The notes beneath the pieces are model-generated. The model was not told where the DNA came from. It ran no database searches and saw only the letters and a program-made list of their open reading frames with translations. A stretch of DNA of 64,000 bases from Muricea muricata (lineage: Eukaryota; Cnidaria; Anthozoa; Malacalcyonacea; Plexauridae). Shown here piece by piece: positions 12,201-22,800 of the stretch. Each line of letters starts with the position of its first letter. The stretch's first letter is position 1. The DNA lies in the NCBI GenBank assembly GCA_963855995.1, contig OY979717.1, forward strand, positions 36,661,497 through 36,725,496, given 5' to 3'. The position numbers and the translations under genes were made by a program.

Positions 12201-12788
12201 TAAAATCATGTCGGCCTTTAAATTGAGGTGATGTTGAAGGAAAGGTGTCGACAGATTTATTCATTTAGTCGAAATCTTCTGTGTCTTGTCAAACCTCTAG
12301 TATTTGAATATCTTTTAAAATATTGAATTTCATTTGTTTTAAATTCATATTTAGATGGGCTTGTGTTTCCTACTGTGCCAATTCTCCTGTGATCCACGGC
12401 AGTATTTCTGATATAATGTTCCACGCCGTACTGTGTGCTGACTTTTTGTTGCAATATCAGTTAACTTAGACACAGGCTACCTTTATCTTCCCCACCCACA
12501 GTGGATAAGCCAGACCCTTTTTCTCAACAAAATCTGCTTTGTGCATTCTTACATGGGTACTAGCAACCGCCACTTTCTATAATCTCAGATTAACTTAGGG
12601 GAATACCCGCTGGTGTTTCATCTCATAACGCGACTGGTTTAGTTACTGTGCACGCCAGATTATCTGAACGCTATGGCCTCTGCAGGGCAGTCATTCTTGC
12701 CAAAGTAGCAGGCGAAAATTGCATCCTATTTCGATAGCTTAGAGTTGCAGAATGCGCAATAGGAGCGTTCAAAAAAAAAAGTGACTAA

Positions 12789-12894
12789 GGCCTGCTTTAT
12801 ACGTCGCATTTCAGTCGTGTCGAACGCAATTCAATCATTACCTTTTGTTTCAATTGCCTTCGACGCGAATGAAATGCTACGTATAAAACGGGCC
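12789..12894. mobile_element. 106-bp MITE with TAA target duplication
   Basis: The left end GGCCTGCTTTATACGTCGC and the right end, read in reverse complement as GGCCCGTTTTATACGTAGC, form imperfect inverted repeats that continue inward for about 45 bp. TAA flanks both sides (12786-12788 and 12895-12897). Short size, near-palindromic structure and a 3-bp TAA duplication fit a PIF/Harbinger-type MITE. Confidence 0.7.
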
Positions 12895-13339
12895 TAATTC
12901 ATTTGCTCAAGTTTGACAATTCCTTTGATCAATTCCTCAAAATTTCGAAATGTTTCCTGAAAGATTCACAACTTCATGTTAATTGACTAATCAGAGTGCT
13001 ATATCTTATTGGTGAGCATTCTGATTTTTCAAAAAGCAGGAAGTTTTGAAGCTTTTAACAAACTTTTTAAAATTGATCAGAGGAATGCTAAACTTGAAAA
13101 AATGAATTGGTCAATACTTCTCCGGAGCGCTTTTATTGCCGCGACTGTAACCCCACATCTACGCCTGTCACCATTTATCGACAAACCATTTTCACTTCAC
13201 TGCCTCCGAATAACATACAGTTGGCGTTACTGACACTGTGCACCTACAGGAGCTAAACGCAGTCCAGTCTGACAATTTTTTGTCGATCTCTGTGACACTT
13301 ATTTAAGTGAAGACCAGTGTCTAACTCCGCTCCTTTAAG

Positions 13340-13782
13340 TAAACTGTGACGTGTTTGCTGTGAATGATCAAGAACTGGGTCATACAACTTTAGCTCAGCA
13401 TTACAATGATACAGGCAATGAACGTCCAATTAGGACGCCTCAATGCCATGTTCCTCCTATGATCCGTAAAAAAACTGTTGCCCCCGTGGAACTACGTTGC
13501 TTTACCAAGACGTCATACAACCATCGCTCAGTCTTGTTCTCTTGACAAAATTGACCGTTCGTGCGTTGATTGTCTCGATCTGAACAAGGTAACTCGTCGT
13601 GATTCTTATATCCTTACTCGAGTACAAGAAATCCTTAATTTCTTGCCTGGAACTTACTTCTACTTCATATTGGACCAGTCACAACAAAAAAACTACATTT
13701 GCCACTCACGATTGTCCTAAAAACAATGTCTTAAAAATCTTCGTTCCTCTACGCACAGCAAATATCAAACTAAAACCACAGG
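13340..13782 (+). pseudogene. Ty3/Gypsy pol relic, 5' part (RT), split by an insertion
   Basis: The frames give ELGHTTLAQHYNDTGNERPIR (linker before RT), DLNKVTRRDSYILTRVQEIL and NFLPGTYFY (RT fingers and palm). The downstream block FVPLRTANIKLKP follows after a deletion. The frame then stops at the border of the inserted element at 13783 and resumes at 17703 with KCSFARPHVEYLGHLVS. It is a second, independent Gypsy copy, distinct from that at 2.3-4.9 kb. Confidence 0.8.
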
Positions 13783-13865
13783 CAGTAGCGTAGCCCGAAG
13801 ATTTAGTTCCACTATGCAAATATTGTCGTGCTCATTGACTGTGGAAATAAAATGTCCCCGGAGGG

Positions 13866-14142
13866 TACTTACCTGAAGGGGAGATGTAGTTCTCCGAGGA
13901 CTTGCGGAGACTGATATATAGGAGCAATACTGGTGCAGATTCGCGTCCGGCAGCGGTCTGGAACCCACGTTAAATTTTTCCGACATGCGCATAATCGTCC
14001 TCTTGTTGAGTGGTCTCTGAGGTGATAGATTTTCAGGAGCTGGGAGGGGTGGCAAGGATGACCACCATGATAGGGGTACCAGTATTGCTCCTATCAGTCT
14101 CCGAAGGTCCTGGGAGAACTACATCTCCCCTTCAGGTAAGTA
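13866..14142. repeat. Inverted repeat at the DIRS-like terminus (arms 13866-13933 and 14079-14142)
   Basis: The arms of about 65 bp both contain TACCTGAAGGGGAGATGTAG (right arm in reverse complement) and GCAATACTGG, with a 145-bp spacer. Together with the far-end repeat they form the complex terminus expected of a DIRS-type element. Confidence 0.85.
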
Positions 14143-14353
14143 CTCTCTAATTTCTCCTTCGTACCTTCTCCGACTGATACTCGCAATACTGGTGCAGATG
14201 TATAACGGCTTATTGCTACTGAAATCTATGACTTGACTGATATCAGTCGAAAGATAACAATTTTATTACAACAATTTTTTATTATAGCAATGTCAATTAC
14301 AATCAACCTTAATAGCCATAGAACTATAACTCTTTCAGAAAATACCAAATTGG

Positions 14354-15340
14354 CTAGTTTATCTTTGAACTCAGTACGGAATGTGCGAACTTTCCCCAAT
14401 TTGTAGTTTCCTTGTGATAATGTTTCTCGAAAATCTCGGCCGCCGACCAATCAGCCGCATCTAGTACTATTTCCAATGGAATACCAGAATCAACTGCCTC
14501 TGACGTTGCAGCTGCTCGAGTTGAGTGGCCTTTGAAAGAAACATCGATACCTGCCTGCCGTATGGCTGCACACAACCAATCTTGAAACCGTCTGACTATC
14601 AACTACCTGATGTGGCTTTACATACGATACCAACAGATCATTGCTTTTGCGTAATTCTTTTGTACGTGCCATATATTGATTTAAACATCGTAGAACACAA
14701 ATTGCCGAGTTTTCGTTGTATCTTGTCAACACTATCTTCCGTGGTGGATGGTATGGTCTTCATTTTTCACATGTATAGGGATAGTAAATTCACATACATC
14801 CTGTTTTATGAGGGCCGAAGTTAAATTTAACGCCACCAGTTCGTGTGCACGTGCAGCCGAAGTTAATGGCAGTACTATTGTAAGCTTGAGAGTCAGATCT
14901 TTCAACGAAAGGCCTTCCAAAGGCTTCCGGCCGGCAAAGTCTAATAACACTTTCGACACAGGCCATATCGAACATAACTTTGGCTGTGGAGGTCGTAATT
15001 CGAAGATGCCTTTCATAAAGCGTGAAACTAAAGGCAGATTACCAAGTTGTTTACCTTCAATAGGAGCATGTAACTGTGAAATACACGCCTTATAAACAGC
15101 GATTGTTCTATATGCCAAATCACGACTGTTAAATTGTTCGGCAAGAAATGTAAGAATGTCATTTACAGGCGCTGAAAATGGTCACTTCTGCCGTTGAACA
15201 CACCAACTCGTCCATACTTTCCATGACCCTTCAAATCTTTGTTGTGTAGACTTCTGCCATGACGCCATGATAACTTGGCACACTACTTCTGGAAGTCCAG
15301 CTGTGTCGAGACGACTCCTGAAATTGGCCATACTGCTAAT
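14354..15340 (-). pseudogene. Tyrosine recombinase of the DIRS-like element
   Basis: The N-terminal segment reads MASWQKSTQQRFEGSWKVW, then after an in-frame stop SAPVNDILTFLAEQF and YRTIAVYKACISQL, the SAM-like core-binding domain. LPLTSAARAHELVALNL holds the first catalytic arginine of the R-x-E block. After a further frame change KGHSTRAAATSEA supplies the H-x-x-R box, and FEKHYHKET the probable nucleophilic tyrosine. This enzyme would integrate the circular cDNA of DIRS elements. Two breaks show that this copy is inactive. Confidence 0.8.
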
Positions 15341-15479
15341 TGCACGGTTTTCTCCAATGGGTGTACTTCCTCTGGGGCGAGTGGAAGGAAAATTGTCGTT
15401 GGGAGAGCTGGTAATCGTGCTGGATAATCTACCAACATCTCCATAAGATTTTGAAACCAAGGTTGGCCGTGCCAATGTG

Positions 15480-16235
15480 GGGGAATTAGTAGCCCTGTTG
15501 TCTTGTCTTGTTTCATTTGCATGAGAATTATTTGGGATCAATATTATTGGGGGTGAATAAATACTGTCCAACGATTCCAATCTTGCAAGAAGGCGTCGGT
15601 CGCCAGAGCTCCTGGATCGGGATAGCGTGCTACATACTGGGGAACCTGATGGTTCAAACGCGTGGCGAAAAGGTCCACTTCCGGTGTGTAATATCGAGTT
15701 GTAATTTGTTGAAAGATAATGGGATCCAACATCCACTCTGTGTTGATTGTTGAAATTCCGGGATGCATAATCTGCTTCGGAATTCATTAAACCTGGAAGA
15801 TGCTTTGCTGTGATCCATATCTGGTGTGATAGACAGTATGTGCAAATGTCCATTGCTAGAGTCGCTAGTTGTGGAGATCGCGTACCTCCTTTCTTGTTGA
15901 TGTACGCTACCGCGGTCGTGTTGCCGATCAACAGTCTCAAATGCCTTGGTGTTTGGGCTTCTTCCTTGATAAAGCCTGAATTGCCAGGTATACCGCTTTC
16001 AGTTCCAGGTAGTTGATATGGTAGTTGGATTCACTGATGCTCCACCTCCCCCCCCCCGTCTTTGTGCCTTTGCATACTGCTCTCCAGCCTTTGGTAGAGG
16101 CACCCGTTTCGATTGTCATATCGATTGGCGGGGGATGGAGTGCTACACCGTTGTGTTGTGAAATCATCTGAGAGGTCCACCATCTTAACTCTTCCAGTGC
16201 TTGCGAGTCGAGAGGAACTTGAGCTTGCTGGGATC
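15480..16235 (-). pseudogene. RNase H region of the DIRS-like element
   Basis: The frame carries the RT/RNase H linker LRWW (about 16.19 kb), then DMTIETGASTKGWRAVCKG with the first RNase H acidic region (here ETG where ETD is usual). Next come WSISESNYHINYLELKA, LLIGNTTAVAYINKKGGTRS, AKHLPGLMNSEAD, and EWMLDPIIFQQI with VDLFATRLN in a neighbouring frame. The block order is that of DIRS1-like polyproteins. The aspartate-to-glycine change alone would impair catalysis. Confidence 0.75.
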
Positions 16236-16239
16236 GTGT

Positions 16240-17142
16240 GTGATGTCTCCACTGGTGAAGATCAATTTGCTATTGGTACCGGAATGCTCATGCCCACTTT
16301 GTACCATCTTATGTAATTGATAGGGAAAAAGATGCTTGTCAGTTGGGATACCAGCTTTCAGGGTGCGTTTTCCCACATCGGTGATGTATTCTGCGAACCT
16401 CTTCTGGCGCCACTGATTGAGACGCCCATTTGCATCGCCAAGTAGAACCAAAGCATCTTCTAACAAGCTTTTGATCTCATCACGATCTGGACCTGACTCA
16501 TTTCCTTCCTCATCCAAAACATCATTGGCATCGAGCTTTGCTAAAGCTGTTGCGATTGGACGAGCGACCGTGAGAAAGGGTGCTTGTCGTTCGCAAGTCC
16601 TTCATCAAATGCCAATATTTCTTTCGTCTTTGGATGGCCAAATTTTTGGCGCATGTACTCTTTTGTTCCAGTCTCCATAGTTGGGGCAACTAAAATATTT
16701 TCAGTGCCCTTTATTTGTGGATATTTTTCCATCAGGTCTGACCATATATCTTTGCTCAATTGTTTTGAGAAAGCTGTTTTTATTACTACTACTATCTGAT
16801 CAGATAAAATACGCTCCTTAGAGGTAGTGTAAAAACGATCTAATGGTGAAGCTAGTGATTTTTTTGGATCTTCCTGTCTTTCGTATCTCTATTATCAGGC
16901 TGAGGTGCCTCCTTTAAGCTAGCTAAAGCCTCTTTCAAGATGGATGGAAGCACTTTTTGAAGTGAGGTAGCGAAATGCTCATCCACTAAGCTCCGTATTT
17001 GCTCAGCGGTTTGTTGTGTGATGTTCGGGCTGGCACCCTGAACAACAATTTCACTCTCCTGTGAGGCGGGCACCTGCAGGAGGAATAACAAAACAGCGGA
17101 AATTAATTTCCCGCCAAATTGGTCGAGCATTATAACAAACAT
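16240..17142 (-). pseudogene. Gag-like region of the DIRS-like element
   Basis: Three minus frames in series read as one protein with interruptions. The first has an N-terminal part with predicted coiled coil (TAEQIRSLVDEHFATSLQKV). The middle has YMRQKFGHPKTKEILAFDEG. The last has LEDALVLLGDANGRLNQWRQ followed by RFAEYITDVGKRTLKAGIP. The LLGDAN..LN..RR motif recurs in the first ORF of DIRS-like elements of cnidarians and fish. Stops separate the blocks. Confidence 0.6.
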
Positions 17143-17695
17143 TAAAATCGATCAATTCTCGGTAGACTTCCAGTCATATCGATGCAATTCTGTTCGAGCG
17201 TGCTCTCTGAACAGTATCTGGCAACACTCCAACGAGGCTGGCACCTGTTGGAGCGTTTCAGTTACTCGAAAGTTAAACGAATCGAGTTTATAGGCATAAC
17301 AAAATATATGCAACACAGCTTCGTCAAAACTTCAACTAAATAGATATCATTTATGCACAAAATAATCAGAAAAGATAGAGTTTATATCACTCACCTCCTG
17401 CGATGTCATTTTGTAACACTCTTTGAAAGGATGTCCAAGATTTTGTATGACTTTTTCCATTTAAAACCGAGCTTTTAAGTGAGTTTCTGAGCCGAAGCTT
17501 GCCCACAAAAAAAGCGGACGGTTATGCGCATGTCAGAAAAATTTAACGTGGGTTCCAGCCCGCTGCCGGACGCGAATCTGCACCAGTATTGCGAGTATCA
17601 GTCGGAGAAGGTACGAAGGACAAACAACAATTCCTATGAACAATTCTTTGAAATTGGAATAGCGGGACTAAATTGTCGGGCTGGCTACGCCACTG

Positions 17696-18325
17696 ACCAC
17701 AGAAATGTTCGTTTGCCCGACCACATGTTGAATACCTTGGCCACTTAGTTTCTTGCCGATTCATTCATTTCACTTTCTTAAATCCGTGCTCGTTGGAAAC
17801 CCTTATACTAGCATATCTCGATTTTTTTTACAGTTTGAAATGCATACGCCGGATGCATCTGCAATGGACAGATATTGTCTTTTTGTTATACCAAATCCAG
17901 GAAAGGCGTGAACATGCTATTGCTTATGGTGGTCGAGAACTGAGTCCCAGTGAAACAAAATATAGTACAACCGAACGGGAGGCCTTAGCAATAAATTCTG
18001 ACATCAGAAATTTTTGAAACAACCTCTATGGTAACAAGTTCCCAGTTCACATAGATCACAATTACGCTTTTAACTGGCTTATGTCAATAAAAGATCCCAA
18101 CAGTCGTCTCGTTTGCCCGTCACTGTTGCTGCAGCAGTATGATTTTGCCATTTTGGAACATTGCATGCATGATGCATCAGTCAATTTACAATTCTCAACG
18201 GTAGGGCAAAAATTGTTAGTGAATATGCCTATTCTGGGGACACAGAAAACACAATTAGATCCCAACTCTGTCGATATATCAATTGTAAAATTGTCAAAAC
18301 TAACAGAAAGAAACAATGTGTTCGC
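17696..18325 (+). pseudogene. Ty3/Gypsy pol relic, 3' part (RNase H)
   Basis: This continues the 13.3-kb copy after the composite insertion. It reads KCSFARPHVEYLGHLVSCR (end of RT), then ERREHAIAYGGRELSPSE with TKYSTTEREALAI (RNase H core), NLYGNKFPVHIDHNYAFNWL and LLLQQYDFAILEH. The usual chromatin-targeting or integrase parts are not seen. A stop after DIRNF and frame drift show decay. Confidence 0.8.
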
Positions 18326-18329
18326 TTAA

Positions 18330-18848
18330 AGGGATTTAGTTAAGCGATAACACCAGAAAGCATGCTTGTCCGTATTATTTCTTTCTGCACAGAAAACTAA
18401 TAAATTTTAATTCCATGTTTGTCCACATTTTTAAGGACATAATGCCTAAAAAATGTCATTTATAGACGTCACGGTGAGAAATTATCAAAAAACTCGTGGT
18501 AAACTTCGTTGTAAAAATTAGCAAAACAACTCATGTGCTCAATCCCTGGCAGCACTCTATGCAATGCCACCCTACCAACAGAAAGCAGTTATGAGTCAAA
18601 GCATGCTACAACAAGTAGTCTGTCTAGCATACATTGAAGTTTGTTCAAAATCGATTCAGTATCACTCAAAAAATTCTACAAACGAGGCAAACATGTGCAT
18701 ACATGTTGCGCCAAACAATATTTAATGATGTTGAATCAACAGTGTTGGGTACGTTTAAACAGATCTTCATTAATCCTGTTAAAACAAAGTGAGTGATAAC
18801 GACCCCTAGCCCCCCCCCCCCCTTTTGTTCCCATAATAAATCTCTAAC
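18330..18848. other. Non-coding stretch
   Basis: No gene was recognised. A C12 tract lies at about 18811-18822. The 3' exons of the minus-strand secreted-protein gene would be expected here or further left, but I could not identify one. Confidence 0.35.
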
Positions 18849-19110
18849 CTGAATAAAAGCACATCTCAACATGCAATTTCATCCTCTCTTGATTATATTC
18901 TTTTTCTGCTTGACAGCACGGTGTACTTTTTCCTTGATCAGCATTGTTCCGGCATCTTTCATTCCAAAGTTCCACGTCGCGTTTTAGTCTTTGCAATTCC
19001 TCTTCACAGAAAGGTATACTTCCATTACAGGTGACAAGACTTGTCCCAAAGCATATCAAGATAAGAAGGCCAATAGTGATCTTTGCGGAAATCAAAACCA
19101 ATCTTTTCAT
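18849..19110 (-). CDS. Exon of a small secreted cysteine-containing protein
   Basis: The exon starts with an ATG followed by KRLVLISAKITIGLLILICF, a clear hydrophobic signal peptide. An in-frame upstream ATG at 19143, just behind a possible CATGCAG acceptor, would lengthen it by 11 residues. The mature part has six cysteines (TC, FC, RC, CC and MC) in about 57 residues. The middle is charged and helical (CEEELQRLKRDVELWNERC). The frame ends at a TTCAG/GTTAGA donor, so at least one further exon is expected. I do not recognise the family; a secreted or venom-like peptide and a short extracellular protein are equally possible. Confidence 0.45.
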
Positions 19111-19679
19111 CTCGTGGTAGCTGACATGTTCGAATGTGAACATTATCTGCATGAATAAGAGTAAAAATGGGATTTTCCACTGTCAAAAGAATGCAAATAA
19201 CATTAAGAAAAATATCGCAACAAAACGAAACAGTCCCTAATATACAGTATCTTTCAGAGCATAAATCAGAATGTAAGATAATCCGACCTTTTCCTTCACA
19301 ATTGAAGCGAAGACACGAATAATCTGATAAGAATATTTTTATAATTTTTTTCTAATTTCCTACCTAGTGGATCCATTGCCCGCCCCCCCTCCCCCACGTA
19401 CGCTCCCACTAGACCGCAGTATGTACTGAAAAATATCGTCCAATCCTATATTCGATGATATGATAATCAAACCATTCTTTTTGAAAGTACGTTTCCTGAA
19501 TTTAATGCCAACAAACACAGTTCAACACATCAAGCAAACCGTTAACGGTATTAGTAAACTTAGTACCCAGACCTCTATTATGAATAAACCTAGTACACAG
19601 ACCTCTATTAAGGGTTCTCTACTAATTTTGACTCGGTCTACAAATGTTATAATTGTGTCATAGAAAACAAACATAAAAA

Positions 19680-19737
19680 ACAAAATATAGTACATATAGA
19701 TATAGATACATATATAGATATAGATATATAGATATGA
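19680..19737. repeat. GATA-type microsatellite
   Basis: Irregular ATAGAT/ATATAG repeats of about 55 bp immediately precede a Penelope-like 3' end, a common position for microsatellites generated at the target of such elements. Confidence 0.7.
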
Positions 19738-19890
19738 AATGGTTAATGAATGCGTACGAGCGCGCAGTCCGAGTGGCTATGAGGCTTCACGAGCGATGTT
19801 AAATCTCATGACTCCAAATTCCTGATGATGACTAAATAAAGTCGAAACGTTGAATCGTAATGTTTTCCTTATTCGGAGTTACCGTTGTTG
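19738..19890 (+). mobile_element. 3'-end relic of a Penelope-like element with hammerhead-like core
   Basis: The string CCTGATGATGACTAAATAAA followed by GTCGAAACGTTGAATCGTA is the typical tail of Penelope-like elements. It contains CTGATGA, a GAC/GTC helix, GAAAC, and an ACG/CGT helix ending in a GTA triplet, in the order of a hammerhead core. The bases that should close stem I next to the core do not pair, so the ribozyme call is weak. Confidence 0.5.
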
Positions 19891-19899
19891 TGTATTGTA

Positions 19900-22800
19900 C
19901 AAGAAAATATGGTTATAAATGCTAGTATCTGCTATTGATCAAGAAATATATTCATGCGGGATCTTTGCGAGGAATCTAACTTTTGTGACAAAATAATGCA
20001 AATAAAATACTTGGAATTGAAGCCAAAACTTCTCGCTTCTCTTCTATTAACTGTTATAAAACATTGTACATTTAATTTTCGTAGTAGATTTCAATGCATG
20101 TTTACACAAACATCCAGTCTTACTGGATTTACATTGCGAACAATATTTTTAGCCACTTTTACTTAAGATTGCTTGAGATCCGATTTTGCTACAAGTTGCC
20201 TAAGCAATTTTGTTGTCGCTATATAAAGGTAAGTTGTTAGCAGGTATATATAAAGGGTAGTAGCATGAATTGAACGTTGAAATTGGGCGACATATTGTAG
20301 AAACATTCGAGTAAAAACTTGAAAATGCGAGCAACCTAACAGCTGCTTGATACCTCATTTGATCATGAAGCGTCATGATCATTTTCAGACAGTACTATAT
20401 ATATAGTTATGCAATTTTCGGTTCGTGCAATATTCTTGAATTTTCTTGTTTCAACTTTCGTATCTTATTCTGGATATAAGGAGAGATTATTCTGCACAAA
20501 AGTTAAATTATTTCCTGGACAAAGGACTGAATAATAATTGTGTATATAAATTTTTAATATAGGAAGTGTGAAAAAATAATAAAGTCGCTTATTATGTCAC
20601 ACCAGCCAGCCATCGCTCGAATTTGATCGCATAGCTCTTTTTGATATGCTTTCAAAAATGACTGCATGGATGAATACGAAAAAATGCTACAACTGTGTTG
20701 ACGGCTGAGACCTATTGCTGAGTTCTGTTAAAGGAACTTCATGATATTAGACTATATCATATATGTCTGCATGCATGAAATGCTAAAGTATAAGCTTCGC
20801 TTCATCACGAGTCAACTATGAAGGGTTTGACAAGCTTGCATGCACATGTAAAACAATGTCGTGTTCATCCAAGCAAACTATATGTCCTTTTGTTTTATAA
20901 CCCAGGATTGCAGGTTTTATATATTTTTGAACGGCTTTAGCTTAGCAACAACTGTATATAGAATTATAGTGAATCAAAAACCACCCTGCTTCTAATAGGT
21001 TCATTCCTACCATGGATTTTCAAATTTTTTTACCAGTGTAGTCGGGCAGAACTTGAATAATACGGACCCCCACTTCTCACTTAACCCTCTACAGCTTCGG
21101 CCCTGATTGTATAATGCCGTACTATGAAAAACATCTAGAAATACTATGGAGCAAGGAAAATGCATACATCATCCACACAGATCACTTGATGTTAAAGACA
21201 TTTCCTAAATATATCCCCTGGCGAACAATTGCACGTATTTCTACCTAACTTACTCTTGTGCGCCATATCGTGACATCATAGGTCAAGTTTCGACAAGGCT
21301 ACATCCACAACTTTTGAACCGCAGGCCGCACGTATAAAATTTTTTAACATCTAAATATAAATTTAACATCTAATAATATCATCTAAATGATCTAATAAAC
21401 CTTTGCTGTTTAGCTGCGTGAAATAGGAAGCTTTCCTTAATATACCAAATTTACAAACCGGACTCGAACGCCAACGAACATGGCTGTTTGCCTGAAGACA
21501 AAACTACAGTAGAGGAACAGGTGTAAAAATGCCTGGAAATGCTACACCCAACTTTTTAAAAATTGCAGTAATCAACGCTCGACGGTTTTCAACATAAACA
21601 TGATGAAACGTACAGTCCGTACCTGGCTATGATCGACGCGTTTATACATCTGATTGTCGAGAAAATTGCTACCCGATGGATGGATGGATCGATATCCAGC
21701 ATAAGACTATTTACCTTTCATTAATATTATTTAAATGTAGCAGAGTATATTAGTTTCTGGTTAATGCTCTCTATACAGGGCCTGGTGATATAAAATCCTT
21801 ACTTATAAATCTTTCTCCACAGTACATGAAAACTCCTTCCACAAATAATTCTGAACTTAGCTTCGATGTACGGGTCCCGAAGCGTTTTAAATATAGCGGC
21901 AAATCTCATACTGTATATTTGTTTGACATTTCAGTCCAACGGAGAGAAGTTGTTTTTAAATTTTAATAAAAATTTCGAATGCTGTTATGAAAGTATAACA
22001 ATATACTTAATTACTATATAAGTAACTAAATTCAACACGTACAGCTCGTGAAAAGCCAAATGCGAAGTTTTTTCACAGAAATTAGAGCGGTTTACATTTC
22101 AGCCCAAGAGAGTAGTGGTTTTTAAAAGTTCTATTAAAACTTTCGAATGCTATTCTGACAACATACTTGACTACCAAGTAACCAAATTCAATACAAATAC
22201 AAAGTAAAAAGTACAAAACCAAATACAAAGTTCTGTTCCCAGAAGTTAGAGCGGAAATATATATGCGAAAATTATTACTTTTTATCGCAAAACTATTCTA
22301 AATTTTTTCTACTTGGAAAAAAAGAACTTCGGTGGATTTGTTATACCTAAGAAAATATAAAATAATAAGACCCTCAAAATGTCACACCTGCCACAGCATA
22401 TTTAGTTGCTCATGCAGATGTCAACCAAGATGCATTGCAGGCTGAAAACGCCGTTGTGGCTTTTTAATTAACGTTTTTCAGGACGCCAATACACGCGGAT
22501 TCGCGACATTAAAGGAAATTTTAGTGGTTTATAAAAAATGTAAAGCCAACCAAATTTTATGTAACATTTAATTTTTCTGCATTTGGCGTCATTATTAGAA
22601 AGTCTATTGGCTGAGAAAATGTAATTCAGCGAGTCTTAAAACATCGGCATGCAAACTGTGCCTCGTCTCCGTGTGTAAATGCTTATAAGGTTTATATTGC
22701 TGTCCTCAGCATACTGGGTTTAAAAAACAAACTTTGCTACTCGACTCGCCTAAATCTCAAACCCTAGTTACGGGCTAGGATATTTTATACTGTCCAGTTA

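Larger units (their letters stand above)
13860..17622 (-). mobile_element. DIRS-like tyrosine-recombinase retrotransposon, RT domain missing
   Basis: On the minus strand the order is gag-like frames (17.14-16.19 kb), RNase H (16.23-15.5 kb) and tyrosine recombinase (15.34-14.35 kb). Inverted terminal repeats relate 17516-17601 to 13922-14003, and a second short match relates 17578-17623 to about 14157-14203. Such split, inverted ends with an internal complementary region are characteristic of DIRS elements rather than LTR elements. Blocks of the RT proper are absent: the frame passes from gag-like sequence straight to the last RT/RNase H linker. The copy is also broken by stops, so it is not autonomous. 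Confidence 0.75.
13783..17695. mobile_element. Composite insertion with hAT-like terminal inverted repeats
   Basis: The left end CAGTAGCGTAGCCCGAAG and the right end, in reverse complement CAGTGGCGTAGCCAGCCCGA, are imperfect inverted repeats extending about 35 bp. The flanks ACCACAGG (13775-13782) and ACCACAGA (17696-17703) look like an 8-bp target duplication with one change. CAG-type ends and 8-bp duplications are typical of hAT elements. No hAT transposase is present. Instead nearly the whole interior is a DIRS-like element, so I read this as a small hAT-type element into which the DIRS-like element later inserted. Confidence 0.7.
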
